From the NCBI GenBank assembly GCA_015852425.1, contig JAAAIG010000178.1:1-38954 (forward strand): a stretch of 38,954 bases of DNA, read 5' to 3'. Position 1 is the stretch's first letter, and every line of letters starts with the position of its first letter. This document shows positions 10,986-21,780 of this stretch, one piece after another. Source of the stretch: Gryganskiella cystojenkinii. Its lineage: Eukaryota > Mortierellomycota > Mortierellomycetes > Mortierellales > Mortierellaceae. Below the pieces are notes generated by a model. The model was not told the origin of the DNA. It saw only the letters and a program-made list of their open reading frames with translations, and ran no database searches. The translations under genes were made by a program, and so were the position numbers.

Positions 10986-13283
10986 ATGTCCATTAACCTA
11001 CAACATACTATCGGCTACGACCTTGATGCGACCCCTGGAGGGAAAGGTTACTCTCGTTCCTTCTCAGATGCCGTGCATCCCTTTACCAACCTTGCAGCCA
11101 CGACTGAGATAGCGATCGACCCATGGTACAGCACCGAGAACAGTCGTGCATCGTCCCCTACCCCATCCTGCAGCAGCACTACGTCCTCTTCCTTTTCCCA
11201 GTTGACCTCGTCATCCGCCACGTTTCCTCTTCGCAGCAATAATATCAACTATCTGATGCCCCCTACCATCATCCTAAGGCGACGGTTGGATCGCGCCAAC
11301 AGTGAAGGATTCCTCGGTAATACGAGCACGGCTCATGCGCTTCAGAAACGACACTCAAGCTACATTGAAAACTCGGGCATTTGCCTGGACGGCCCCTTCT
11401 CAGGAACGGCACCTGCTCCTTCTTCCCTTGCTTCCCCCTTATTCTCTACATTCAATGTTTCAAGAAACACCACCGAAAATCATATGCGAAATAACATTCA
11501 CCCCCAACGTAATAAGGACTACACAAATAACAATAACAATATCAACACCAGGGGTCTACACCGAAACAACAGTATGCCTTGCAGAAATAGTTTCAACCAT
11601 AGCCGGCAGCAGCACCACTTTGCCACATCCCCCACCGCTTCTTCCTCCTCTTACTCCTCAACCTCTTCGACGCGTTCAATCAACAAAACCAACCCGAATA
11701 ACACCAACAATGGTGGTGGAGGCTGTAGTGGTAACTCGAGCCTCTACAAGACCGAGTTTTGCACCAAATTTCGAGAGACCGGCTCCTGCCCTTTTGGCGA
11801 AAAATGTCAATTTGTCCATCTTGATCATGAACTCCAGAAACGCAGTCGAGCATTAACTTACAAAACCCGTCATTGCTGGTCTGGTTCCGAATGTGCATAT
11901 CAACGGAACCATGGTCGGTGTATCTACCTGCATGGAGACGAGACCGCCGATATGTTTGATAAACAGCGGGGAGTAAGTTTTGTCAGGGTTCAAAAGATCC
12001 TGGCAAGTCGACAGGCGAAGCAACAGCAGCAACAAATCAACCAGCAGCAACCGCAACAGGCACAGTCACAGCATCAGCAGCAGCAGCAAAAGCATCAGTC
12101 GCAACCCTCGCTGTCGCAGCCTCTCCCGCACCAACAACAACATCGAAGAAATCAGTCGTCATCCATGATCATGCCGATACCCGCCGCAGATATGGCGGTC
12201 GGTTTTCCGAGACCCCAGTCCGCGGAACCATCGAGATCTGATCAACGGGCCTTTGACAACACACGAAGGGTCCAAAATGCTGTCACTGCTACGACGACGA
12301 CTATGTCTTTTGAAGAGCTCTACCAGAGTCGAACTCTCCTCGAATTACCTTGGCACCAAGACAGCAACAAGAATAGCAGCGAACGACCCTCCTCGGTTCA
12401 CTCTGCATCCTTGTCAAGCGTTTTTCCTTCCTCCCAGAACTCGGTGGATACTCCGTCCGTGATGATCACTTGGTCCCCACCCCTGTCCTCTTCCCTTTCG
12501 ACTGCAGCGGCCCCGGTTCAAGGTTTCCCGTTCCCAAGCATCAGTCATGTCTGGCCTGCGGAGGACTCTGAGACTGGCAGTACTCCTACCGCGATAACGT
12601 CCATATCCAAGAGTTGTGGTTCACTCAAGATCTCCGTTGCGACCACGGTCTTAGTTCCGTCCATCTCGATCCCAGACCTGTTCTCCCCGGCAGGTGCGAT
12701 GCCTAAGATCGAGATCCCGTTCACGTCTCAAGATAAAATCCACGAATGGAAAGATCCTTGCTTCGGTGAGGATGATTGTGATGCGGACGTGAATAAGGCC
12801 AGCATCGTTGATGTATACAATTATAGCTACGAGAGTCAGTCGGGTCCCCTGGATAAATACGAACCCATTCCCAGGCTCAAACCGAGTGCTAGTGACCCCA
12901 GCAAGAACAAACCGGCTGCCATCGTTCTGCCTGAATACCGGGCTTTCCAGGATCAAGATGCACATACACATGCGCGCGCCGACAATTCGGGGCTACTCAC
13001 GGGGATAATGAGTATGTCAACAGCAGAAGGGGATGCAGTCGCCCCTGTCGTCTCTAGTATCAATGTATTGTCTTCTGTTTTCCAGGAGAAGAAGGTCGGA
13101 TATGTTGGCAGCAAGGGTAGCAATACAGGCATCAGCAAGAATAATAGCAAAAAAAGTGCCAGTACACCGAAATTGATGATCAGGAACCCGTTCTCGTTCT
13201 CGTTGAGTTGGAGTCTCAACAAGAGTCCTACCAGGTCTACAAAGACCCCATCTAGCCCTATCGGTCCTTACAGGTTATGGTAA
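10986..13283 (+). CDS. Protein with two CCCH zinc fingers, TIS11/ZFP36-like
   Basis: Probably a cytoplasmic RNA-binding protein acting on AU-rich mRNAs, by analogy with TIS11/Cth2. One exon, 765 aa from ATG 10986. An in-frame ATG at 10836 would add 50 hydrophobic residues read from a CT-rich leader, and it sits 9 bases after a TATA box, so it is rejected. Finger 1 follows SLYKTEFC with standard spacing C259-x8-C268-x5-C274-x3-H278 (ends GEKCQFVH). Finger 2 has the usual YKT lead, but its cysteines are spaced C297-x5-C303-x8-C312-x3-H316. Long low-complexity Ser, Asn and Thr stretches precede the fingers. A Gln-rich segment (about residues 340-385) and Ser/Pro-rich sequence follow. The basic C-terminus (about 716-765) ends KTPSSPIGPYRLW. 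The two-finger class is clear; the target and exact orthologue are not. Confidence 0.85.
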   Translation: MSINLQHTIGYDLDATPGGKGYSRSFSDAVHPFTNLAATTEIAIDPWYSTENSRASSPTPSCSSTTSSSFSQLTSSSATFPLRSNNINYLMPPTIILRRRLDRANSEGFLGNTSTAHALQKRHSSYIENSGICLDGPFSGTAPAPSSLASPLFSTFNVSRNTTENHMRNNIHPQRNKDYTNNNNNINTRGLHRNNSMPCRNSFNHSRQQHHFATSPTASSSSYSSTSSTRSINKTNPNNTNNGGGGCSGNSSLYKTEFCTKFRETGSCPFGEKCQFVHLDHELQKRSRALTYKTRHCWSGSECAYQRNHGRCIYLHGDETADMFDKQRGVSFVRVQKILASRQAKQQQQQINQQQPQQAQSQHQQQQQKHQSQPSLSQPLPHQQQHRRNQSSSMIMPIPAADMAVGFPRPQSAEPSRSDQRAFDNTRRVQNAVTATTTTMSFEELYQSRTLLELPWHQDSNKNSSERPSSVHSASLSSVFPSSQNSVDTPSVMITWSPPLSSSLSTAAAPVQGFPFPSISHVWPAEDSETGSTPTAITSISKSCGSLKISVATTVLVPSISIPDLFSPAGAMPKIEIPFTSQDKIHEWKDPCFGEDDCDADVNKASIVDVYNYSYESQSGPLDKYEPIPRLKPSASDPSKNKPAAIVLPEYRAFQDQDAHTHARADNSGLLTGIMSMSTAEGDAVAPVVSSINVLSSVFQEKKVGYVGSKGSNTGISKNNSKKSASTPKLMIRNPFSFSLSWSLNKSPTRSTKTPSSPIGPYRLW

Positions 13284-13366
13284 AAAATAATAAGAGAGGG
13301 AAATAAGACGGTGAAGTCGATATATATTTTGTGTTTATAGTATTTTATTGGGATGGCTTGAAAGAA

Positions 13367-13372
13367 AATAAA
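13367..13372 (+). terminator. Likely polyadenylation signal of the CCCH gene
   Basis: AATAAA about 85 bases after the stop codon, in an AT-rich stretch. Confidence 0.4.
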
Positions 13373-13449
13373 AGACTGACTTAGTGTCCTAGTGCACTCT
13401 TGAAACACGTCCAGAGTTAATGACGATTCCTGAGAAAAAAAGAAAATGG

Positions 13450-13793
13450 TTACAAGGATTCGAGGTCGTGAGGGACTTTTCTGGTCTTAGGACTTTCCTG
13501 TTCCTTGTCGTGGCTCTTGTCGCTGATGGACTTCCATCTGATGGGATGATAAATGTCCACTAGACTATTTGACCTTCAAGCACACGACGGATTTTTCACG
13601 GTTGGACCTACCTCCCTCCTTGCATGCCTAGCATGAGCCGGCAAGGCATGAACCCCTCTGGAAGTGCATCTTCATAAATTTGTATTTTTGGAGGTTCGGT
13701 GAGAGCCTTTTTGTTCCTTTGGGTCGTCGCCCCCTTGGATCCTGCCCTTCCCCTTCGCCTCTGTCGTCTGCCCTTGGCTTGGGCCTTTTGCTC
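13450..13793 (-). CDS. Small hypothetical protein, two exons, start not settled
   Basis: Read on the minus strand, 13793-13612 is open and coding-like. A 74-base intron (13611-13538, GTAGGT...ATCAG) follows, and the frame continues through 13537-13450 to TAA. The product has at least 89 residues. A strongly basic N-terminal part (KGRRQRRRGRAGSKG) precedes KIQIYEDALPEGF and CRLMLGMQGG, then a polar tail (SDKSHDKEQESPKTRK). In frame, a TAG lies just before 13793, so the true start must be reached by splicing. A candidate is the ATG near 13850 (reads MIIVERSH) joined to a CAAG acceptor inside the first block by a roughly 49-base intron. The gene sits divergent from the metallophosphoesterase gene and convergent with the CCCH gene. 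I do not recognise the family; the basic N-terminus would suit a nucleic-acid-binding or nucleolar protein, which is a guess. Confidence 0.42.
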
Positions 13794-14006
13794 CTAATTA
13801 TTGTTACTGCGAGCTGTGTCTTCTACCGTGACTTCGTTCAACGATGATCATGCATCATCGACCGTCCTTCTTATCTTTTTTTAAGCTTTGTTTTTGTTTC
13901 CTCTGCCTTTCTTTCTTTCTTACCCTCTTTTTTTTCTTTTCTTTTATTCTCTCCTTTTAGTTCAAAACACACATATATCTTTTCAACAACCACAGCAAAG
14001 AAAAAA

Positions 14007-16703
14007 ATGGCTGATTTCGAACATATAAACTCGTTCGAGGAGGGATCCAATAATGACTTGCAAGAATACGGACATCCTAGATCAGTCTCCTGGAAGACAC
14101 GCTCGTTGGGCATGACCGAATCCACAACTTCGGCCACGTTCACCTCAAAAGTGAACGCGACAACAACAGCGCAGGAAGACCGATCGCACTCTTTCGATTC
14201 TGACACCAACGCTACCTCGATTTCGGCACCCCTACTTCATAACCCTGCTGACTTTATCAGCCAACACCAAGCGCAGCCGTTTCAATTGATGCCAATACCC
14301 TCACCAATGGCATCTCCAGGACGGAGACCCACAACAACGACTGCGTTTCAACGACGAAAAAGTCTATTACAACATCAGCATCCACAGCCTATTCAGATCC
14401 GGTTACTTAGACTGGTCTGGATTGTGACCTTGATCCTAGGCGAACATGGTCTTTATTGGATCTTGATGCATCGATGCGCGTGGCCCGAGAATCGGTCCTG
14501 GGTAAAGAATGCATACACGAACCTTTCCTTCTCCTCAAAAACATTCTCTATTTTTTTTTAATAATCTTCTTCTTTCTCATACGATATATAGGATATGAGT
14601 CAATCCGCCCTTCACGGTCGATATCGGATAGTGGTCATTGCCGACCCTCAACTCACGGATTGGTTTTCCTACAAACAAACCGGGATCGGACTGTGGCTCA
14701 CAGAGTTCTACACAGACTTGTTTATGCGACGATCGTTCCGTCGGCTCCATGCGAGGTTTCAACCGGACGCGGTCTTGTTCTTGGGGGATCTTTTGGATGG
14801 TGGGCGAGAGACGATGGACCAGCCGAGATTTGAACGGAACAAGTGGAGATTCTACGAGAGAGTCTTTGATACTACCTGGACAGGATGGAATCTCTCTCCG
14901 GTTATCATGGATCTTGAGGAGGAAGAGGAGGGACTTGGTTCGTACGATGAAAATCTTGAGCCGCAACATCGGGATTGGTCAAGAGAGAATCATCGCAAGG
15001 ACATGGTCGAACCTGACTTAGATCGTGGAGAAAACAAGGATACAGGCGCCAAGACCGTAAATAAGGACAATCACGGAGAGATAGACATCGGGGGTAATTA
15101 CAGTCAACGGATCGACATTCCCCTGGATGCCGAGGAGCGGTCTCGGATCCGATCTGGGGGCCGAAGCGTACGCCTCTATGTCGCCGGTAACCACGACTAT
15201 GGATTCGGAGATACGATTATTCGTAATGCTGTCAAGAGATACAAACGAGACTTTGGATCCATCAACTATGAACTCCAGATCGGGAACCATACACTGGTCG
15301 TCTTGGATACCTTAGCCTTGAGTTCCAACATCACCTCGATCCGAGCAGAGTCGCAGGAGTTCTTGACGCACATCAGTAAAGGTAACAACTTTGACCTTTC
15401 TGCTTTTGTCGGCTAATGAAATCAAAAAAGGGCTAAAATTGACGCCACCAAAAACTTATTGCTTATGTAAATTTTAGAAGAACCTACATCACCTCGGATC
15501 CTTTTTACACACATCCCACTCTTCCGTCTCGACAGCACCTTTTGTGGCGAGCCTCGTGAATCGAAACGCTCGATCGTGGATGGCCATGGCGAACAATATC
15601 AAAACCTCGTCAATTCAACCCTCTCCAAGGAGATCCTCCGAGGGATACGACCAGACATGGTCTTTAGTGGTGATGACCACGACTGGTGCGAGATTGCACA
15701 TGACCTAGATCAACACCTGACCCCTGAGGTGACCTTACCGACCTTCAGTTTCGCACAGGGGGTTCAACAGCCAGGATTTGTTCTGTTGTCGCTTTATAAT
15801 CCGGAGAATATTAGAAGGAATAGAGCGACCATGTTCCCAACAACAGAAGGGACAGAGACCTCGTCGACATCGGACATGGTGCATGAAAACATGGGGATTA
15901 GAGCCTCACTGCCGTTGGATGTGGCCACAGTCTCGGACGAATCCACTTTCGCGTACGAAGAATGCCTCCTTCCAAAGCAACTTGCAGTCTACGACTATTA
16001 CATTCTTCTGCTCCTCTTAACAATAGGATGGCTCCTCATCCTACGGTTTCGATGGATACAAAAGAGTCGACGACAGTCCTCTGTGGACTCTTCACTCCTT
16101 GTTCAATGGCGGCAGCAACCTACACAGTCATCATCCTCCTCAACAGAAGGAGAAGGTGATGGCGACAATGGCGATTGGGAGGAGAATGAAAAGGACAATA
16201 CGTTTCTCTCCACACAGGGATCGACCACCGCCACACAACTCTCCCCTCAACAACCTCAATGGTCTCGACTGTCTCTTCATTCCCCGAGCGCCGAGCAAAC
16301 CAACGCGTCGACTGAATACATCGAGGAGGTTACCAATTCCTGTGAGAAATTCGGTCTTGGTCTTTTGTCGCCCAGTTCCAGCACCACTACCGTCGGCACC
16401 AACGGTATCAACCCAATCCCGTTTTCACCCTCCTTTCGACGCACCAACTCTTCCTCGTCAACCTCGTCAGCCTCATCAGTCCAGTCCTCGCCCGTGTGGT
16501 CACCGCTCACGAAGCGGAAACGAAGATTGATCGGCAAAGGGATCCGTCAGGGGAACCTAAGAATGATCTCGACTTGGTGTTGGGGTCGGATCCGACCGTT
16601 GAGGACCAGATTGTTCTGGCGGATGGTCTTTTGGGACCTTTGGAGTATCTTTCGATTCGTATTACCATTCTATGCGGTTCTGCTCTTCGTGAGCCTGATG
16701 TAA
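14007..16703 (+). CDS. Cdc1/Ted1-type membrane metallophosphoesterase
   Basis: A predicted Mn-dependent phosphatase of the ER/Golgi. Relatives Cdc1, Ted1 and mammalian PGAP5/MPPE1 remove ethanolamine phosphate from GPI-anchor mannose. Exons 14007-14501, 14592-15381 and 15478-16703 give 836 aa. Residues 1-130 are Ser/Thr-rich and cytoplasmic-looking, then a membrane segment (LVWIVTLILGEHGLYWIL). Metal-binding motifs appear in order: ADPQL (Asp183), GDLLDGG (Asp231), GNHD (364-367), FTHIPLFR (His440) and SGDDHDWC (494-497). The SGDDHD form is typical of the fungal Cdc1/Ted1 branch. An acidic insert of about 120 residues separates the second and third motifs. A second membrane segment (YILLLLLTIGWLLIL) is followed by a long Ser-rich loop and a final hydrophobic stretch near the C-terminus. 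Whether it corresponds to Cdc1 or Ted1 cannot be decided here. Confidence 0.91.
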
Positions 16704-19232
16704 GGGAGGAAGACTAAAGTGTACCATACCTTATTCCGGGCTTTATCCCTTTTCTCCGCTCCTTCTTCTTCTTGGTGCGGCATTTTCTGTCTCACGGTCT
16801 GTTACATATTTAAAAGCAAAAAAAACAGGAAGAAAGAAAAAGAAACAAAAAAAAATAACGATCCGCCCGCCAAACGTTTTGTTCGTTGTTAGACATTTTG
16901 TTCCCAACAATAATGGTTGAACAAAAAAGGGCAAAAGGTACCTCGTGGTTCAGGGGCGGACCCCGGGAAAAAAAGTGTACACAGACACACAGACACACCA
17001 AAACACGAGGACCGACCCCTGCCCTCCGTGTTCAGCGCCCAAAACAATCATGCAGTGTTCCACAGGTTTTTGCTTTCCACAATTTTTTGTCGATGGGCGG
17101 ACGGCGGATGGGTAGCTGTTGTTGCCCAATGCTCCCCTCGTTTATGATTTGTGTTTCTGTTTGTTTTTCATTCATTTGAGATTTTTCGGGGCGCAAGGAA
17201 AGGATCGAAACACATGTGTGCAAAAGAGGTACTGATCGAAAAACCGTTGAGCTGTCCTCAAACCCTCTTTTTTCAGCCCTCCTCCCCCTCCTCCGTGCAC
17301 AGCAAAAAAAAAAAATACTCAGACCAAGCAAGCCCAAACCCCACTGCCACCTGAACAAAAAAAAGTTGAGCTATTTGATTCAGCGGAGACCCTTGGCCCT
17401 TCCAAAAACAATCGAAAATCTTTGTCCACGCGAGCTTTCTCTATGGAACCCTAAAAAGTTTAAGAATGGTCTCTCAAAAAAGCCGCGTTTTTTTTTGTGG
17501 TTAGTCCCCATCTCATCTCTTTCTTTGACCTACAAATCGGAGATGAAAAAAATGGTTGGATTGGTCCGCTTGTTGGCGTTTAGCAAAAAAAAAAAAAAAA
17601 AATACGTTGAGGATGTTGAACAGAAAAAATGCATGAAGCAGTACATATGTCCGCTTGGTACAACATGTAAGGAGAAGGAGTCGATTGGTCAAATTACAAG
17701 GGGGGACCTAGGCCCTTTTAATGCAGAGTGGGTGTGACAGTGCGGGGAGGGATGAAAAAGAAGGGAGTTGCAGGATCAGATAGGCGAAAACAGACCTGCA
17801 ATGTGAGTACATAATGGACTGCATGGCGTAAAAGCGCGTTCAGGGGTTCGATTGATAAAAAAAAAAAAAAAAAAAAAGAGATAGAGATAGAGATAGAGAG
17901 AGGAGAGAGAGAGAGAAGGTGGTGGAGATAGACACCTAAGCCAGCATTTACCTAAAAGAAGAGAGAGAGAAAGAGCAAGCTCGGCGCATAGGAATGAATG
18001 GTTGAGCGTTAATTATAAAATAGAAAAAAATGGCAAGTTGTGAAGGCTCAAAGACGCCGATCTTGAATGGACCGATAATAACAAAAGAAAAATCATCGAC
18101 ATGAGCAGTGCGCTTGAGAGTCAGTCGGGTCGAGCCATGTCCATCCAGCGAGTATTGATTAGAGAGGAGAGCAAAGGATGTCACCCTGCGGCAACAAAAA
18201 AAAAATAAAGGAAAAAGAAAGAGAAAGGGAGAGAAACGAAAAATAGATTCTCATCAATGGTGTCGTTTTCGTTGTGCCTTTTTCGATGTTGAACCGCGTC
18301 ATGAAAGACTCGTATGCTCAGTCGCTTACCTTTTCTCTATGTTCTGTTTTTTCTTGTCGTCCCAAATAGTCGATAAAGGGAGGGAAAGAAAGTGAACAAT
18401 GTTGAGACGCAAAAAGCCTGAAAGTAATTGTAAACCATGCTTAATGTCTTTTCACAAAAAGTCAAAAAAAAGAAAGGGAGAGCAAATATCATCATTCATG
18501 TCGGGACCATGCCAATGGTCCAATGTCCATGCTCTTTTATTTTTGACGCCCCTATTTTGTTTGCTCAAACGGATTGTAACGGTTCGTTTTTGAACGTTTT
18601 GAAAACAAGGATTTTCGCCACCTTTCACATTGGGCTACGAGTAAAAAAAAAGATACAAAGGAGAGAGAGGGATAGAAATAAAAAGAAGAAAGGGAGCACA
18701 GAGAGAGATTCGCCTTTGAATTGTCCTCCCCTTTTACAATATTGATTTTTTGAACGGGTCTGTGGTTCATTACCCTTGGTTCGGCTCCCTGTTACCCCCG
18801 TTCCTGCAGATCTTACTGACGAAACTCTTTTCATAAAGTGGACAAGATGTTCAACTCAACAACCTGCTACATGGCTCAAAGGACCCAGTACACCGCCTTT
18901 ACTTTCTGACTGTTTTATCATTATCCTTTGGAGAAAAAAATCCCTCTTTTTTATTCTCCTCCCCTCAAATTTCCTCATCTCACTCTTTCTTTTGTGTTTT
19001 CTCACTTTCAGCGATTGCAGTATTCTGCAAAACTTCCTCCTTCCAAACTTTTTGTAAAAAGACACCTCTACCCTTTGTACAGTTTATTCCATCTCCACCT
19101 TTTTCTATCTCCTCGTTGCTCCACCTCTTGATTAACCTTCATCAACTAACTGTTGGTTTCAATAAGGTAGAGTAAGCGAAACGGACGGTGTTAACTCTTC
19201 GCGTTACTTTCTCTTTTCCTTTACTGCGAGGA
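16704..19232. other. Long intergenic region with simple repeats
   Basis: About 2.5 kb with many A and T runs, an A-run/GAGATA repeat, and a CT-rich leader (about 18940-19130) before the next gene. One coding-like block on the minus strand near 17990-18184 is listed separately as a finding. No complete gene was recognised. Confidence 0.5.
17857..17916. repeat. A21 run followed by GAGATA/GA repeats
   Basis: Twenty-one consecutive A residues lead into three imperfect GAGATA units and a GA tract. Purines fill the whole 60 bases on this strand except for the T in each GATA. Confidence 0.9.
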
Positions 19233-21491
19233 ATGACTGACTCGCCTGTTGTTTCTTCATGGCATGTAGATATGTACATTGACGCTGCCGTGTCGACAGT
19301 AACGGTACTGGCCCATAATCCAGTTTACACTTCGCTCTCTACCTTCGCCACGATCTCTCCTGTCGCTACCAATATCCCTTCCATCACTCCCACTTCTTCA
19401 CTGGACTCTGAATCCCCGACTACTCCTACAGACCCCCCTCATTTTTCTGAAAACCCTCGTCCCTGGGATGGTCGACGGTCTCACTTTGCCTCGATTGCTT
19501 TGATCCTCAGTGCCGTATCGGGAGGAATTGTTCTTTTAGGTGTCATAGCATTGACGACCTGGTGTATAGTTCGAGTCCGCAGGCGCAGAAAGGACAGGCA
19601 CTCTCAGGCAGAGATAGCGTTGATTCAATCCTTGACCCAACCAGATAACAGTAGCACCAACAACAATGACAGTAACGTCAGTCCTCGCCGTAGTGGCTCA
19701 CAACACCAACTGGGTTCCGAGAAACGACGCCCCTACCAGGACGGCGGCCTCTCGACCTCTTCCACCTCGTCTATTGTCCTTGAAAGTGGTCGTCATGATC
19801 CGATTTCAATGTCGTCCGGTGGCTCTACGAGTTCGACCATTGTAGCATACCCACCCAAGGCAATGCACTCCACTACAACCTCGGGTTCGCCCGATATGGA
19901 TTCCTCCATGGGCAGTGGCCGCTTCCCCCGGTTGCAAGGAGCAAGAACTAGTCCCATGGCTCAGGTCTTGACGACGAACAACAGCCTGGTGAGAGGCGGC
20001 GACGTTCATACTTCGCTATCACCACCACCACGACAATACCACCATCGTAGCCCGTTCGATCGTTTCGATGATGACGATGTTCATTCACCATCACGACAAC
20101 AGCAGCATCGACAACCACGATCTAAAGGACAACAATATCAAAAGTCAACGAGCTATGCGAATGGAGTCACACCACTGGACAGCTTTTATCACGACATTAT
20201 CCATTCCACTGTTCCCACCACTTCTAACAGTTCTTTGGCGCCTCAACGACCACCGCCACCATCTCCATTGGATTTAAGCTTTAACAGCCTTGTATTGCCT
20301 AAACAACTGGCTGTTCCTCTTCCTCTGCCTGTGGGGCCACCTCCTCCTTCGAAGGCCGCTCCTGGGTATCATGCAAGGTCCCAGTCCTCTCCATCTGCTT
20401 CTGCCCAATCGCCTGCCGCCCTCGCCATGACCCACAAACCAAAACAAGCCTCGTTCTCTACAACAGCAGCACCAGTAGTGACCTCCCCGAAAAACACCGT
20501 GTCGACACCGGACTGGCCAAGGATTTGTAAAGAACAATTGCCACCGCCACCACCTCCACCTTCAATGCCACCGCCAGCGATTCCGGAGAACACCTCAGGC
20601 CCGATCACGTTATCGATCTCCTCGTCTATACCATCCATTTCATCACTATCATCATTCTCTTCTTCTTCACCAACTTCGTCATCCTTGGAATCACCCATGA
20701 CCTCGGCAGCATCGCCGGTACCGGCGGCACCGAGAGCCGAGCATACTCGAAAGAGTAACCGGGTTCGGATAACAAATGTCGATCCCCCTGTGAAATCGGT
20801 GGTTCAGCAGCAGCGAATTTTAAACGCTATTTCAGAACAAGAGTCCTTTAGCTCTTCTCCACTAGAGTCTCGTCAACATAAAGGTACGAGACTTGGGAAG
20901 CCTCCTCTTTGATTTCGACTCTTGACTCTGTAGTGACCCCGTAACAACCTACTCATTAAACTTTTTTGTTATCTTTCGAATGCAGTACTGGCAACAGTCG
21001 ACAGTAATGCAAATTCACAGACCACCGTTCCCTTATCTTCTGTTCGGGTAGGAGGCAACGGTGCCCGCGGTAATGTGGGAGGACACCGAAGAACCAAGTC
21101 CAATGTGTTGTCAATCGATACTATGACCGCAGCGGCCGCTTGTGCGCCATCCTCCTCGACCTCGACAGCCAATGACGTCTCACCTTTAACCTCACCAGTT
21201 CACAAAGCGAGTCGTCTCATTCTTCGAGAACGGAAACCGTCCGTGTCCTCGGTTCTACAGCCTACAACACCCCTTGGACCAATGACGATTCATGTTCCTA
21301 GACCGACGTTGCACGCGTCTCCATCGGATGGGAGCAGTGGTTCCACGGTTGCGATCATGGTAGGATCGGAAAGTCAAACACAGCAACAACAGCCTCAATG
21401 GGGAGGGGCAGTCGAGAGGGTGGCAAAGGATACGAGGAGGCTTGGTTCAGATAGGAGTAAACAGGGCGATGGCAGTTCTTACTCTCGATGA
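19233..21491 (+). CDS. Single-pass membrane protein with Ser/Thr-rich ectodomain and proline-rich tail
   Basis: Exons 19233-20883 and 20986-21491 (intron GTACGA...TGCAG) give 718 aa from an ATG with G at -3. Residues 1-84 are Ser/Thr/Pro-rich and probably O-glycosylated. A membrane segment at about 85-113 (IALILSAVSGGIVLLGVIAL) is followed at once by a basic stop-transfer stretch (RVRRRRK). The cytoplasmic part of about 600 residues is disordered, with Ser, Gln and His clusters, repeated Pro runs (PPPPPPPSMPPP) and several basic Ser sites (for example HRRTKSN, RERKPSVSS). There is no cleavable signal peptide, so the membrane segment may act as the signal anchor. The plan resembles fungal wall-stress sensors and polarity scaffolds, but no WSC or other named domain was found. 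The Pro runs could bind SH3 or profilin partners; this is inference. Confidence 0.75.
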
Positions 21492-21780
21492 AGGGCAAAT
21501 AAATTATTTTGTCTAACCCTTCATTCGTTTTTTTTTTTGAAACCTGCGTTTTCACTCGAGATCATTAAATTATGAACACCCCCGACTCGTGAAAATAGTG
21601 TTTCACCGAGGGTGAAAGTTTTCGCAGAGCATTTTGCAACCCCTCCAAAGGACGGTAAACTCAACGACAGTGAAAAAGCTTCTGACCCTGTGCAGAATTC
21701 TGCACTTTTTAAACCCTCACAAGTGAAAGCAGGTCCTGTTGCGTAGGCAATCGCGTACTGTAAGAGGCTTTAAATGTGTG
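21492..21780. other. Intergenic, tail-to-tail
   Basis: The 3' ends of the membrane-protein gene and the small zinc-finger gene face each other. Nothing else was recognised. Confidence 0.5.

Noticed and set aside
17857..17916. Possible CRISPR or telomere-like repeat
   Set aside because: It is a simple A-run plus GAGATA/GA repeat without spacers, and fungal telomeres are TTAGGG-type.
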